Below, piece by piece: positions 1 through 10,666 of a stretch of DNA of 64,000 bases. Location: the NCBI GenBank assembly GCA_900455155.1, contig UGUC01000001.1, forward strand, positions 496,001 through 560,000, given 5' to 3'. The stretch is from Providencia stuartii (GTDB lineage Bacteria; Pseudomonadota; Gammaproteobacteria; Enterobacterales; Enterobacteriaceae). The number at the start of each line of letters is the position of its first letter. The first letter of the stretch is position 1. A program made the translations under genes and the position numbers. The notes beneath the pieces are model-generated. The model was not told where the DNA came from and searched no databases. It worked only from the letters and a program-made list of their open reading frames with translations.

Positions 1-985
1 GCTATGCCAACTCACGGGCGCCGAAGATGCTTGCATTGTGAATAATAATGCTGCTGCCGTATTATTGCTTTTTGGCGACGGTGGCTCAAGGCAAGCAAGT
101 TATTGTTTCACGTGGCGAATTAGTTGAAATAGGCGGTGCTTTCCGAGTACCGGACGTGATGGCACAAGCAGGTTGCCAATTAGTCGAAGTAGGAACAACC
201 AATCGTACTCACCTGCGTGATTATGCGGGCGCTATTAATGAGCAAACCGCGTTATTGATGAAGGTGCACACCAGCAACTACAGTATTGAAGGGTTTACCG
301 CGGAAGTTGAAGGCGCTGAATTGGCGGAATTAGGTCAACAGCATCAGTTGCCGACCGCAATTGATTTAGGCAGCGGATCAATGATCGATATGACCGCCTA
401 TGGACTACCTGCCGAGCCAATGCCGCAAACGTACCTTGCTCAAGGGATTGACCTTGTTTCTATTTTCTGGGGATAAGCTACTGGGAGGGCCGCAAGCAGG
501 GATTATTCTCGGGAAGAAAAAGTGGATTGAAGCCATTCAAAAGCACCCGCTTAAGCGTGCCTTACGTGCTGATAAAATGACGTTAGCCGCATTAGAGGCC
601 ACATTAAAACTCTATTTAACGCCCGAAAAACTGGTCACGGAGCTTCCAACACTACGCTGGTTAACACGTAGTGCCGATGAAATCAAAGCGCGAGCTGAAC
701 GTTTGATCGTTCCATTACAAGCCTTCTATGGCGATAAATTTGTCGTAGAAATGGAGCCTTGTTTATCCCAAATTGGTAGCGGCTCATTACCGATTGATAG
801 GCTACCGAGTTATGCCGTGACGTTTACGCCATTTTGATGGGCGGGGCAATACGTTGGCCTTACTGACGGCACGTTGGCGTCACACCGACCAACCAGTAAT
901 TGGTCGATTAAAAGATGGCAAATTATGGCTAGATCTCCGTTGCTTAGATGATGAACATGGATTATTGCAGGTATTGTTGTCATGA
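1..985 (+). CDS. selA: L-seryl-tRNA(Sec) selenium transferase SelA, 5' end missing, frame broken three times
   Basis: SelA is the PLP enzyme that converts seryl-tRNA(Sec) to selenocysteinyl-tRNA(Sec) using selenophosphate. The window opens inside the gene, at about the [18 protein letters not shown] stretch. The PLP-lysine motif [12 protein letters not shown] is read just after base 465, and the C-terminus [13 protein letters not shown] runs to TGA at 983-985. The frame breaks at T5 69-73, T4 463-466 and T4 832-835. Removing one T at each site restores a continuous SelA-like protein. The stop overlaps the selB start (ATGA), the usual selAB arrangement. The three breaks in short T runs look like sequencing insertions rather than decay, because selB beside it is intact. 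Confidence 0.93.
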
Positions 986-2850
986 TTTTTGCTACTGCTG
1001 GCCATGTTGACCATGGTAAAACATCGCTAATTCAATCAGTCACTGGGGTGAATACGGCGCATTTACCCGAAGAAAAAAAACGGGGTATGACCATCGACCT
1101 CGGCTATGCTTATTGGCCTCAACAAGATGGTAGCTCAATCGGTTTTATCGATGTTCCCGGACATGAAAAATTTTTAGGGAATATGTTAGCGGGGGTCGGC
1201 GGGATCAATCATGCCTTGCTGGTGGTTGCTTGTGATGATGGGGTCATGGCGCAAACGCGAGAGCACTTAGCGATTTTACGTTTAGCTGGTTGCCAAAATA
1301 TAACAGCCATTTTGACGAAAGCAGATAAAGTTGATGCAGAGCGAATTGCACACATTTCTTTGCAAGTGAAAAATGAGCTACAGCACCAAGGTTGGCCTGA
1401 CGCTGCGATATTTGTGACCTCGGCCAACGATGGACGCGGAATTGCGGAATTACAGGCTTACTTACAACAATTACACCAGCAAAGAGCCGATCACCAAAAT
1501 CGTCAACAACGTTTTCGTTTAGCGATTGACCGTGTATTCCATGTCAAAGGGGCCGGTATTGTTGTCACAGGCACGGCCTTAGCAGGGCAAGTGCAGCTTG
1601 GTGATACTTTATGGTTAACGGGCGCTGACACCACTGTTCGTATTCGGGGGATCCACCGCCAAAATCAGCCAGCAGAGCTAGCTCAAGCGGGTGACCGGGT
1701 TGCACTCAATTTAGCAGGAGATATTGATAAAGCGGCTATTACACGTGGTGATTGGCTGCTATCAGAGAAGCCTTTCGCTGCGGCAACAAGAGTGATTGTT
1801 GAATTAGAGTGTGATTCGGTGATTAAACATTGGCAGCCGGTCCATTTATACCATGGTGCGAGCCATATTACAGGTCGAGTTTCATTATTAACCGAATTTG
1901 GCTCGACGCCCTTACTCGCGGAACTCATTCTCGATACACCGTTGTGGCTTGTGGATAACGACCGCCTCATCATTCGTGATATTAGTGCGCGAGAAACACT
2001 GGCGTCAGCAAGAGTGATCCGGCTTACCTCTCCACGTCGAGGTAAGAGATTACCTGAATTCATTGAATGGTTAACTCGCCTCTGTATGACAAATGATGAA
2101 CTTACCCATCTGAAATTACAGTTACCTAATGGTGAGTTAGATTTAAAGCGTTATAGTTGGGCTCGTCAATTAACCCCGCCCGCCCTTGAACAGCTATTAT
2201 CACAGGTTGAACTCGTTCGCGTAGGGGATTTGGCTCTTTCTGCTTTTAAAGCCCAAGTGGCGAAAGAACGGCTCGTTCAAACATTAGAAGATTTCCATGA
2301 AGTGCACAGTGACCAAATTGGGGTTGGGAAAGCACGCTTAAAACGCATGGCATTACCGACAGTAAGTGAATCATTAGTTTTTAAATTAATTAATGAGTTG
2401 ATTGCTGATGAGCGTATTAAACAGACCCGTGGTTGGCTACACATGCCACAACATGGGTTAGTCTTTGATACGGAACAACAACAAATTTGGCAACAAATAG
2501 CGCCTTTATTCCCTCGAGCCGAGGCATGGTGGGTCCGTGATCTGGCTAAAGAAATCAATCATGATGAAGACGCTGTCCGACGTGCGATGAAAAAAGCGGC
2601 ACAAATGGGGCTAGTGACGGCGATTATCCGTGACCGCTACTACAGTAGTGATCAAATAAAGCAATTTGCCGAGCTTATTTTGCGTTACTGTACGCATAAA
2701 GGAGAAATAGGCGCCGCTGATTTTCGCAATGAATTAGGGATTGGTCGGAAATTGGCGATTCAAATTCTTGAGTTTTTCGATAGAAGTGGCTTCACTAGAC
2801 GCAAAGGCGATGGGCACTTTTTACGAGATAAAGGCATTTTTGTTGAATAG
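982..2850 (+). CDS. selB: Selenocysteine-specific elongation factor SelB
   Basis: SelB is the GTPase that carries selenocysteinyl-tRNA to UGA codons marked by a SECIS hairpin. The protein is 622 residues, close to the 614 of E. coli. The N-terminal EF-Tu-like domain shows GHVDHGKT at residues 7-14, DVPGH at 57-61 and TKAD at about 112-115. The C-terminal half carries the winged-helix domains that bind the SECIS element. The ATG overlaps the selA stop by the ATGA arrangement, implying translational coupling. The tRNA(Sec) gene selC is not in this window. Confidence 0.98.
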   Translation: MIFATAGHVDHGKTSLIQSVTGVNTAHLPEEKKRGMTIDLGYAYWPQQDGSSIGFIDVPGHEKFLGNMLAGVGGINHALLVVACDDGVMAQTREHLAILRLAGCQNITAILTKADKVDAERIAHISLQVKNELQHQGWPDAAIFVTSANDGRGIAELQAYLQQLHQQRADHQNRQQRFRLAIDRVFHVKGAGIVVTGTALAGQVQLGDTLWLTGADTTVRIRGIHRQNQPAELAQAGDRVALNLAGDIDKAAITRGDWLLSEKPFAAATRVIVELECDSVIKHWQPVHLYHGASHITGRVSLLTEFGSTPLLAELILDTPLWLVDNDRLIIRDISARETLASARVIRLTSPRRGKRLPEFIEWLTRLCMTNDELTHLKLQLPNGELDLKRYSWARQLTPPALEQLLSQVELVRVGDLALSAFKAQVAKERLVQTLEDFHEVHSDQIGVGKARLKRMALPTVSESLVFKLINELIADERIKQTRGWLHMPQHGLVFDTEQQQIWQQIAPLFPRAEAWWVRDLAKEINHDEDAVRRAMKKAAQMGLVTAIIRDRYYSSDQIKQFAELILRYCTHKGEIGAADFRNELGIGRKLAIQILEFFDRSGFTRRKGDGHFLRDKGIFVE

Positions 2851-2941
2851 ATTTATCGTCTAAATTAGTTAAAATAGCCAGTCTGTGGCGGCCTTTATCT
2901 GTTGGAGGTCGTCGATACTTACATATTTTGTGGTAAACCCG

Positions 2942-4600
2942 ATGAAGAAAAGAGTATTTTCCGCCGTTTATCTAACACTGATATTCATTGCTTCCCTTTT
3001 CCTAGTCTTCGAGAAAACGAGTGTGATTTACCCCGGATTGATCTCGGTAAGTGTTTATGCCGTTATCTTTGGGGTGCTCTATCTTGTCTCAGCTAGATGG
3101 TTATTCTCTGCCGTTGTTACCAGTACGCTGTTTATTATTATTAAATTCCTTAACCAACTCAAAGTTCACTATTATAAAGAGCAATTATTTTATTCCGATA
3201 TTAATATCATGATGGATACGTCAAATATGGGAACCTTGGGGCATTATTGGTTAGCTGGCGTTGCATTGATCGGATTATTGATTTTGTTAATCATTAATGC
3301 AGTGCTTAGTTGGCGTCTATTACGCCCAACGAAAACATTTTCTTGGCGATTAATCGGCATATTACTTGGCGTTGGTGGCTATTTTGGCGCGAGCTTTGCG
3401 GCCTCCCATTATTACAACCAATGGACGGAGACCTTACCGAAAGGTAGAGGAACCGTTACCAACTTGGTTATGTCGGCGAAAAATTCAAATTACCATTCCC
3501 CCCAAATTAAAGGTTCATCTGATTATTTTATACAAAAAGCGGCAACGGTATCATTACCCGCATCTGATATAACAGAAAAACCGGATATCTTATTGTTATT
3601 ACAAGAGTCCACTGTTAATCCAAGCATCTATAAATTACCAGACGGCACTAAACTACCCGATTTATTTATGTTTCAACAGGATAACGAGTTGATCGCGCAT
3701 AGCCATATGCGAGTGCAAACTTTCGGGGGAGGAACTTGGTTGTCTGAATTTGCCGCTTTAACAGGGCTAAACAGTGATGACTTTGGCTCGCAAAAAAGTG
3801 GTGTCTTTTACTTTATTGTCGACCATCTAAATAACAGCTTGTTTAAAGAGATGAAGGCAAATGGTTATTATACCGTCGTTCTGACGCCATTTAACCGTGG
3901 TGCTTACCATTCAGGCCATGCTTATCAAACATTAGGTGTCGATAGAATTATTCAGCCTCAAGAGTTGGGTTACCCAGGAAAATTACAAGATAACTTATGG
4001 ACGATCAGCACTGAAGATATGCTGAAATATGTCAAAGAAATCTTAGCAAAAGAGACTGATAAACCAGTATTTATTTTCTCGTTAACCATGTATGAGCATG
4101 GCCCTTATAAAGAGAGCCATCATGATGATTATGGCTTAAAAGGGAAGGTAAAAAATGCAGACTCCGTTGGTGAATTTAGCCATTATATGGAAAAAATCGT
4201 CGCGTCTGATAACGCGATACGCGATTTTGTAGAATTTATGGCGAAGCGCAAACGTCCATTAATGTTTTTATATTTTGGTGACCACCAGCCGGGGATCAGC
4301 TTAAATCAATATCAATCTGAATTTTCTAACCCCGCCTTTATCACACAATTTACGTTACGTGATAATTTGAAATCGGGTAATCAGATTAAAACGGGTCCGT
4401 TAACCGATATTGCTTTCCTTGGAGGGATAATATTAGAGCGCGCAAATTTACATGTTTCCCCGTTCTATGAAGCGAATATTAAGATGCGTCATTTGTGTGA
4501 TGGCAAGTTAGATGACTGTGAAGATAAAAAATTATTAGAGAGTTATCACCACTACATCTATCACACATTACAGGCGGCGAATAAAAACGTCGAGGAATAA
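2942..4600 (+). CDS. LTA synthase/phosphoethanolamine transferase family membrane sulfatase-fold protein
   Basis: An inner-membrane protein of about 552 residues. The first 170 residues hold several hydrophobic segments, followed by a periplasmic sulfatase-fold domain. Family-like motifs are PDILLLLQEST (metal site and entry strand), GGTWLSEFAALTG (the region of the threonine nucleophile in lipoteichoic acid synthase and EptA/OpgE types), FSLTMYEHGPY and LYFGDHQPG (metal-binding Asp-His). Such enzymes move phosphoethanolamine or phosphoglycerol from phospholipids to glycans. The acceptor here is unknown. I prefer the ATG at 2942, which gives a normal MKKR membrane start, over in-frame codons upstream. 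It is a single gene between selB and a strong terminator. Confidence 0.82.
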   Translation: MKKRVFSAVYLTLIFIASLFLVFEKTSVIYPGLISVSVYAVIFGVLYLVSARWLFSAVVTSTLFIIIKFLNQLKVHYYKEQLFYSDINIMMDTSNMGTLGHYWLAGVALIGLLILLIINAVLSWRLLRPTKTFSWRLIGILLGVGGYFGASFAASHYYNQWTETLPKGRGTVTNLVMSAKNSNYHSPQIKGSSDYFIQKAATVSLPASDITEKPDILLLLQESTVNPSIYKLPDGTKLPDLFMFQQDNELIAHSHMRVQTFGGGTWLSEFAALTGLNSDDFGSQKSGVFYFIVDHLNNSLFKEMKANGYYTVVLTPFNRGAYHSGHAYQTLGVDRIIQPQELGYPGKLQDNLWTISTEDMLKYVKEILAKETDKPVFIFSLTMYEHGPYKESHHDDYGLKGKVKNADSVGEFSHYMEKIVASDNAIRDFVEFMAKRKRPLMFLYFGDHQPGISLNQYQSEFSNPAFITQFTLRDNLKSGNQIKTGPLTDIAFLGGIILERANLHVSPFYEANIKMRHLCDGKLDDCEDKKLLESYHHYIYHTLQAANKNVEE

Positions 4601-4608
4601 GGGGTAGG

Positions 4609-4639
4609 AAAATAGCGGGGCTGTGCTCCGCTATTTTTT
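4609..4639. terminator. Bidirectional rho-independent terminator
   Basis: A ten-base stem (AAAATAGCGG pairing with CCGCTATTTT) is followed by a T run on the plus strand and preceded by A residues. It lies between the convergent sulfatase-family gene and the mop gene, so it can serve both strands. Confidence 0.85.
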
Positions 4640-4652
4640 ATCTCCGCTGCAA

Positions 4653-5081
4653 TCACTGGCGAGTCGCGAGGATCACACTAGAGGCTTTCACTAAGGCGAT
4701 GATATCGACCCCTTTAGTGAGCGCCATCTCTTTTAGACTTTCATTGGTGATCACGGCGGTTAGCTCAACACCTTTATCGGTGACGAGGAGAACGGTACTG
4801 TTGACGGCGCCTTCAATAATATTGCTGATTTTACCGTTGAATTGATTACGGGCTGAAAATTGCAAACCACAGTCCGGTGTGGCGAGTACCACCCAAGGGG
4901 CCTTAATAATAGCGACCGCCTCTTTGCCTACCTCTAACCCCAAGGTTTTGCAGCTTTCACAGGTAATGACGGTGGTAAGTTGTTCTCCGTTGCCTAAACT
5001 GAGCACCACTTCGTTGTTAACTGCACCTTCTTTAATTTCACTAACCGTACCGATTAATTGGTTACGAGCAGAAACCTGCAT
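4653..5081 (-). CDS. ModG-like molybdate-binding protein with two Mop (TOBE) domains
   Basis: A 142-residue protein made of two tandem Mop domains. Each begins with SARNQ (residues 3 and about 76) and contains a GAVN motif, then ends with a VILATR or VVLATP strand. This is the layout and length of cytoplasmic molbindins such as Azotobacter ModG, which store or buffer molybdate or tungstate as hexamers. No modABC transporter genes lie beside it. A purine-rich ribosome site (AGAGAGGGGG) stands just before the ATG. It probably has its own promoter and is an orphan molybdenum homeostasis gene. Confidence 0.85.
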   Translation of the reverse strand: MQVSARNQLIGTVSEIKEGAVNNEVVLSLGNGEQLTTVITCESCKTLGLEVGKEAVAIIKAPWVVLATPDCGLQFSARNQFNGKISNIIEGAVNSTVLLVTDKGVELTAVITNESLKEMALTKGVDIIALVKASSVILATRQ

Positions 5082-5190
5082 GATTTACCCCCTCTCTTTA
5101 ATAGTAAAAACGACTATTAATTAGAATAAAGGTAAATGTTTAAGTAATCTAAATTATCAATCGTGTTCGTGGATAAGATCACGCCAAGCG

Positions 5191-5932
5191 TTATGGTGAA
5201 TTAAACTCCAACTCATAGATATCCCCACGGCAGATGATTTCACTGTACTCAATGATCACGCCACCTTGCAGGGTGCTAGTTTGTTTCACCTGTAATAATG
5301 GAGCCCCTACCGTTGTGTTTAACCAATTTGCATACTCTTCATTGCAACTGATCGCTTTCACTTTATGTTGCACATGATTGAAAGTAATACCTTGGCTCCC
5401 CCACAGGGCATAGAGAGAGTCGGTCAGTTTTTTCCGGTTCAGGAAGATATTGAGCAGGAATATAGTTATTTTCAAAAGAAACAGGCTGACCATTTGCGAT
5501 ACGGATACGCCTTAATTGCGCGATTTGGCTACCAACAGCTAAACCTAATTTTGCGGCAATATCGGCCGTTGCTTCGGTGAGTGTGCGCAATAACCACTGT
5601 GTGGTGACTGTACCACCTGCTTTAATCACTTGAGAGGTAAAACCACTTTCATGTGATAACGAGTAACCTAGATATTTTGCGACTTGAGTACCAACCCCTT
5701 GCTGCCGAACAACGGCTCCCTTTTTTTCAAGAGATTGCATTGCTTTACTGATTGTCACTCGAGAAAGATTTAACTGTTGTGCAAGATAGCGCTCTGCTGG
5801 AAGATAATCGCCTGCATCCACAATTTTGTGCTCAATCGCGGATTCAATCGCTTGTTGCAATTGGCGATACAGAGGCATTGTGGAATTCACATCTAGTTGA
5901 TTCTTAATCCATTCAAGAAAGCGTACTTGCAT
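5191..5932 (-). CDS. GntR-family (HutC/UTRA type) transcriptional regulator, YegW-like, frame broken once
   Basis: A winged-helix GntR domain (MPLYRQLQQAIESAI, then AERYLAQQLNLSRVTISKAM) is followed by a UTRA effector-binding domain. The frame breaks in a six-base T run at 5428-5433. Dropping one base joins YLPEPEK to LTDSLYALWGSQG and gives about 246 residues, close to E. coli YegW. The start at 5932 (MQVRFLEW) is my choice, but an internal Met before PLYRQL is also possible. It is divergent from the ADP-ribosylglycohydrolase/permease/kinase operon and probably represses it through the repeats at 6001-6049. The specific ligand is unknown. Confidence 0.85.
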
Positions 5933-6000
5933 TGTATTTTTCCATAAAACTTTCAACAAATTAAGTTTATAACAGAGTTCAGGATATGCATAATATCATC

Positions 6001-6049
6001 GATTGGACTTACATTGGCATTATTTTTTAACTGATTGGACTGGTATTGG
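6001..6049. promoter_or_regulatory. Direct repeats in the divergent promoter region, candidate GntR operators
   Basis: The 17-base unit GATTGGACTTACATTGG at 6001-6017 recurs as GATTGGACTGGTATTGG at 6033-6049, and an extra TTGGACTT follows. The two copies start 32 bases apart, close to three helical turns. They sit between the GntR gene and the first operon gene it probably controls. Binding is inferred from position only. Confidence 0.5.
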
Positions 6050-6103
6050 ACTTAATTACTGCTAATATAATTAGTGTTGTTAAGGAAAGTACTGGGAGTA
6101 AAA

Positions 6104-7114
6104 ATGGGCCTGAAACCCAACATTGAAGCGGCGATACTTGGATGCTTATATGGTCAGGCTACAGGGGATGCCATGGGCATGCCTTCTGAACTATGGCGCC
6201 AAGACAAAGTTCAACAATTTTTCGGCTGGATAGATCACTTTTTACCAGGGCCAGACGAAAATATTGCCGCGATTGGGTTTCGTGCTGGTGAAGTGACGGA
6301 TGACACTCATCAAGCAATTGCGTTAATGGATGCGATTATCGCTTGTAATGGTCAGGTAGAGCCGAAGGTGGTTGCACAAAATATTTTAGCGTGGGCAGAC
6401 CGCATTAATGCCTTTGATAAAAATATTTTTGGACCAACATCCAAGCAATCTCTATTAGCTATTCAAGCAGGCGTTCCAATTAACGATATTGTGTCAAATG
6501 GTGTCACCAATGGTGCGGCAATGCGGATAGCCCCTGTAGGGTGCATTGCTTCAACTGCTGATCGCAATCAATTTATAAAAACCGTTGAAGCGGCTTGTAT
6601 CCCGACACATAAGTCGGACATTGCGATTGCAGGTGCCTGTGTCATTGCTTGGGCAATTAGCCGAGCTATCGAGCAAACTCCATGGCCTCAAATAAAACAA
6701 GAACTTCCACTACTCGCCGATGAGGTGCAACAGTTATATGCCTCAACGTTTAGTCCATCTTTAGGCCAACGAATTTTATTGGCCTTTAAGAAGGCTAGCG
6801 AGTTGCAAACATGCTCTCCTCAAACAACACTTAAAGAGCTGTACGATTTTATCGGGGCCGGTATGGACACGATAGAGTCTATTCCCTGCGCTCTGGCCAT
6901 AGTTGACCTAACAAATGGTGATCCTGTCATGTGTGCGAAATATTGTGCCAACCTGGGGGGAGACACGGACACCATTGGTGCTATGGCCGGAGCGATTTCG
7001 GGAGCTTTGTCAGGTATTCAATCTTTTCCTGAAGAATGGATTGCAATGATTAACAATTCTAATAATATAGATTTTTATCCCTACGCAAAAATACTCAGCG
7101 CCTTACGTCATTAA
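6104..7114 (+). CDS. ADP-ribosylglycohydrolase-family hydrolase, YegU-like
   Basis: The protein is 336 residues, similar in length and sequence to E. coli YegU (334). Family motifs for the binuclear Mg2+ site are visible: GDAMGMPSE near the N-terminus, VTDDTHQA around residue 65, NGVTNGAAMRIAP around 150 and NLGGDTDTIGAMAGAI near the C-terminus. The family removes ADP-ribose or related N-glycosidic groups; the true substrate of YegU-type members is not known. I chose the ATG at 6104 because GGGAG lies at the right distance upstream and the protein then aligns with YegU. It is first in an operon with an NCS1 permease (10-base gap) and a PfkB kinase, suggesting hydrolysis of an imported nucleoside-like compound. 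Confidence 0.88.
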   Translation: MGLKPNIEAAILGCLYGQATGDAMGMPSELWRQDKVQQFFGWIDHFLPGPDENIAAIGFRAGEVTDDTHQAIALMDAIIACNGQVEPKVVAQNILAWADRINAFDKNIFGPTSKQSLLAIQAGVPINDIVSNGVTNGAAMRIAPVGCIASTADRNQFIKTVEAACIPTHKSDIAIAGACVIAWAISRAIEQTPWPQIKQELPLLADEVQQLYASTFSPSLGQRILLAFKKASELQTCSPQTTLKELYDFIGAGMDTIESIPCALAIVDLTNGDPVMCAKYCANLGGDTDTIGAMAGAISGALSGIQSFPEEWIAMINNSNNIDFYPYAKILSALRH

Positions 7115-7124
7115 GGAGAGTTGA

Positions 7125-8535
7125 ATGAGTGCACTACCTGACGCTGCACAAAAAAATGAAGCATGGAAAATCGAAAATACAGGTATTGATATCGTACCTG
7201 AGCATGAGCGAACAGCCACTCCTCTTGAGTTATTTTGGATCTGGTCTGCCGCGAATATCGGGATCCTCGGTATTGTTTATGGCGGAATTATTGTTTCTTT
7301 TCGTCTCTCTTTCGTGCAATCGCTGCTCGCGGCGATTATCGGTATAGCCAGCTTCGCATTAGTTGGTTACATCAGTTTATCTGGCCAAAAAGGCCGCACC
7401 TCCACACTAACACTCTCGCGAACCATTTTCGGCAAAACAGGGAATATAGCCCCCGACATTTTTCAGTTGGGTCACTTTGATGGGATGGGAAGCCATCAAC
7501 ATGATCACTGGGACACTGACATTAAAAGCGCTTTTTCAGGTGCTTGGATTTAGTGATTCAGTGACATTAACCGTTGTCTGTATGGTGTTATTTGGTGGTT
7601 TAGCTATCACTATTAGCCTACTCGGGCAAGCAACGGTTGTGGTTATGCAAAGCTGGATCACGCGTATCTTTGGCACCATGACCTTGATTGCCGCGCTGTA
7701 TATTATTTGGCATACAGATTGGCAGGCAGTGTTATCCATGCCTTCTGGTAGCTGGCTAACGGGCTTTTTACCTGCTGTCTCAATTATTGCGGCAGGAACA
7801 GGTATTGGCTGGGGGATTGCAGGAGCAGATTACAGCCGTTATCAAAGCGAACGGTCATCAAAATCATCTATTTTTAATGCCGTCACATTTGGAGCGATGC
7901 TACCGCTATTTATTCTGTTATTTACAGGGATTTTGCTGTCGGCACGCTTGCCGGAATTAGCTTCCGCTGAAAACCCGATTGCGTTAATTGGTGCAGAGCT
8001 GCCAAGTTGGATGTCTATCCCTTATTTATTAACGGCAACCGCGGGTATTATTACTATTGCGGTACTAAGCCTCTATTCTGCGAGTCTCAACTTACTGACG
8101 ATTGGCATAAAAATTCGCCAAGTTTATGCGGTCGCAATAGATGCTATTTTAGTCATGGGTGTGGCGATTTATATCCTATTTATTTCAGGCGAATTTATTA
8201 ATTCATTTATTGCTTTCTTACTATTTTGTGGCGTGTTCTTAGCCTCATGGGAAGCGGTATTTATGTTGGATTATGCCGTATTGCGTAGTCGCCAAGGTTA
8301 TAAGTTTGAGCAACTGTTTGGTCAGTCGAACGCAGGAATTCGTTGGATACCGCTGCTGTGCTGGCTGTTAGGTGCGCTGGCTGGTTTGTTAGTCAGTGAT
8401 AATGAGTTTATTAAAGGGCCTTGGGCAACAGGGATTTTTGAAGGCTCTAGTTTATCCATTCTTCTTTCATTTGTATTAAGCTTTTTGCTTTACGGCTTAT
8501 ACTTGATGTTTAGTCATTCAGCGGAGAAAGATTAA
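7125..8535 (+). CDS. NCS1-family (CodB-like) cytosine/purine permease, frame broken once
   Basis: An inner-membrane transporter with about twelve hydrophobic segments. It belongs to the nucleobase:cation symporter-1 family, with a TATPLELFWIWSAANIG type N-terminus and a later GIGWGIAGADYSRY motif. The frame breaks at G3 7469-7471. Dropping one G gives FQLVTLMGWEAINMITGTL and a single protein of about 469 residues. It starts after a good AAGGAG site and its stop is three bases from the kinase gene. In E. coli the corresponding yeg locus carries a major-facilitator nucleoside transporter (YegT), so the transporter type has been swapped here. The substrate is probably a nucleobase or nucleoside-like compound. 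Confidence 0.87.
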
Positions 8536-8537
8536 TC

Positions 8538-9474
8538 ATGCGTACCGTTGCCGTGATAGGGGCTGCTGCTGGCGATTGCGTTTTAAGCGTCGCGAGAATG
8601 CCACGTAGTGGTGAAGATATCGCAGCCCACGATCACGGCTGGCAAATCGGTGGCTGTGCATTTAATGTTCTTCGTGCTTTAGCTCGTCTACAACTCCCTA
8701 TAATTAATGGTATTCGTGTGGGCAATGGCCAATGGGGACAGCGAGTTCGCCAAGCGCTATCAGAGCTTGGTGTGTCACCTTTTTTTCGTTAGCGAAACCC
8801 AAGATAATGGTTGGTGCTTTGCATTAACAGAGCCTAACGGCGAAAGGACGTTTATTTCTATCGCGGGTTGTGAAGAAGAGTGGAATAGGGAGGAGCTACA
8901 AACTCTCGCTTTACCGAACGACAGTATTATCTATGCGAGCGGCTACGAACTAGGCTGCTTGCAAGGGGAAGCGTTACAACAATGGTTGCTGAATGACTGC
9001 CCAACACAAACCCTCGTTTTAGATTTAGGGCCAAGACTTGCAGCGCTTCCTCAGAATTTCTTACAGCAATTACCCGCCAATAGAACCCTTTTAACGGTCA
9101 ACCGTGATGAGGCGCGTTTCCTCTGTGGTGAAGGTGACCTTGTAAGGTTGTCAGCGGAGTATGCGTATCGTCGTGGTATTACGCTGATTGTTCGCTTGGA
9201 TAGCCAAGGTGCTTGGCTATGTCAACCGAATCAACAGCCACTGTTCGTGCCTGCATACCAAGTTGCCGTTGTGGATACGATTGGTGCTGGGGATGCACAT
9301 ACCGCAGGAGTATTGGCGGGATTATCCCAAGGCTGGTCATTACGCGATTGTGTTGACTTTGGTAACCAAGTTGCTGCCATCGTTGTCAGTAAGCAAGGCC
9401 CCGCGGGTGCACCGACATTAAGTGAAATTAATCAATCTGCACTATCACAAGCCATACCAGAAACTTTCGAATAG
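8538..9474 (+). CDS. PfkB-family sugar/nucleoside kinase, YegV-like, frame broken once
   Basis: A ribokinase-fold kinase of about 311 residues. The N-terminus has the GGCAFNVLRALARL motif. The C-terminal PfkB signature VVDTIGAGDAHTAGV contains the anion hole and catalytic Asp. The frame breaks in T7 at 8780-8786. Removing one T joins LSELGVSPFF to VSETQDNGWCF. It is the last gene of the three-gene operon and nearest to E. coli YegV. With the hydrolase and permease it suggests uptake, N-glycosidic cleavage and phosphorylation of the released sugar, or direct nucleoside phosphorylation. That pathway is an inference. Confidence 0.87.
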
Positions 9475-9490
9475 CTCACTGAGAGCATTA

Positions 9491-9512
9491 TTTTATTTCT
9501 TTAGAAATAAAA
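9491..9512. terminator. AT-rich hairpin after the kinase operon
   Basis: A perfect inverted repeat, TTTTATTTC and GAAATAAAA, surrounds a four-base loop 17 bases after the kinase stop. It is A/T only, so it is weaker than a classical terminator but placed as one. Confidence 0.45.
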
Positions 9513-9606
9513 CCATTGTTACATTTACAGGTCTTAACTCTAAATGGATATTGAATGCGGCTTATATTGAGTCGTGAGAATGGTTTAATACTAAAAGATA
9601 ATTAAC

Positions 9607-10609
9607 ATGAAATATTTTAGTTACTGGTAGTGCAGGTTTTATCGGTTTTAGACTATGTCAGCGTTTATTAGATAGTGGTCATGAGGTTGTTGGGATCGAC
9701 AACATGAATGCTTATTACGATCAGGGTCTGAAACAGTCTCGTCTACATATTCTTGAGCAATACCCTCATTTTCGTTTTATTCCACTTGATATTACCGACC
9801 GTGAAAAAGTCGTGGTGTTGTGTACCCAAGAAGATTTTGACCGTGTGATCCATCTTGCTGCTCAAGCAGGAGTTCGCTATTCATTGCAAAATCCATTTGC
9901 TTATGCAGATAGTAACCTTTCCGGTCATTTGGCTATCTTGGAAGGGTGCCGACAGGCAAACGTCAAACACCTTGTGTATGCGTCTTCTAGCTCTGTGTAT
10001 GGCATGAGTGAGCAAACTCCATTTAGTACCGATATGCCGACCGACCACCCAGTCTCTTTGTATGCGGCAACTAAAAAAGCCAATGAATTGATGGCACACT
10101 CCTATTCACATCTCTATCAGTTGCCAACCACCGGTCTGCGTTTCTTTACGGTTTATGGTCCGTGGGGGCGTCCGGATATGGCCTTATTCAAATTTACTAA
10201 GGCAATTTTGGCGGGCGAGCCTATCGATGTTTATAATAACGGCAATCTCAGCCGTGATTTCACTTTTATTGATGATATCGTGGAAGGGGTTATCCGTATT
10301 TCCGATATAATCCCACAAGCAGACCCAGAAAATGGTTCTCTTTCACCTGCACAAAGTCGTGCGCCATACCGTTTATACAATATCGGTAATGGTCAGCCAG
10401 TGAAGTTAACTGACTTTATTACTGCACTTGAAAAATCACTGGGCAAAAAGGCAATCAAAAACTTTTTACCGATGCAGGCTGGGGATGTGTATACCACATG
10501 GGCCGATACCGAAGACTTATTTAAGGTCACGGGATACCGCCCACAAGTTTCGATAGAGCAAGGGGTGCAGGCGTTTGTTGACTGGTATCAGTCATACTAT
10601 CACCTGTAA
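9607..10609 (+). CDS. NAD-dependent epimerase, probable UDP-glucuronate 4-epimerase, frame broken once
   Basis: An extended short-chain dehydrogenase that most likely interconverts UDP-glucuronate and UDP-galacturonate. The Rossmann start MKYLVTGSAGFIGF appears after removing one T from the T4 run at 9615-9618, giving about 333 residues. Other landmarks are [12 protein letters not shown], the SSSSVYG segment, the YAATKKANE catalytic YxxxK and [14 protein letters not shown], all typical of the uronate epimerases. It lies 57 bases before ugd, which makes UDP-glucuronate, so the pair would supply UDP-GalA for LPS. A second, divergent copy of the same enzyme type sits near the second ugd at 62.6-63.6 kb. 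Confidence 0.88.
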
Positions 10610-10666
10610 TTTGTCGCTGATGAAGGATCCCTTGTCATACACTAAGATGGATTTGAGAGGTCAGTT

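Noticed and set aside
2902-3096. Alternative frame inside the start of the membrane sulfatase-family gene
   Set aside because: It overlaps a well-supported long gene in another frame and has no recognisable domain.
5365-5580. Plus-strand open frame across the GntR gene
   Set aside because: It is the antisense of a recognisable GntR/UTRA coding sequence.
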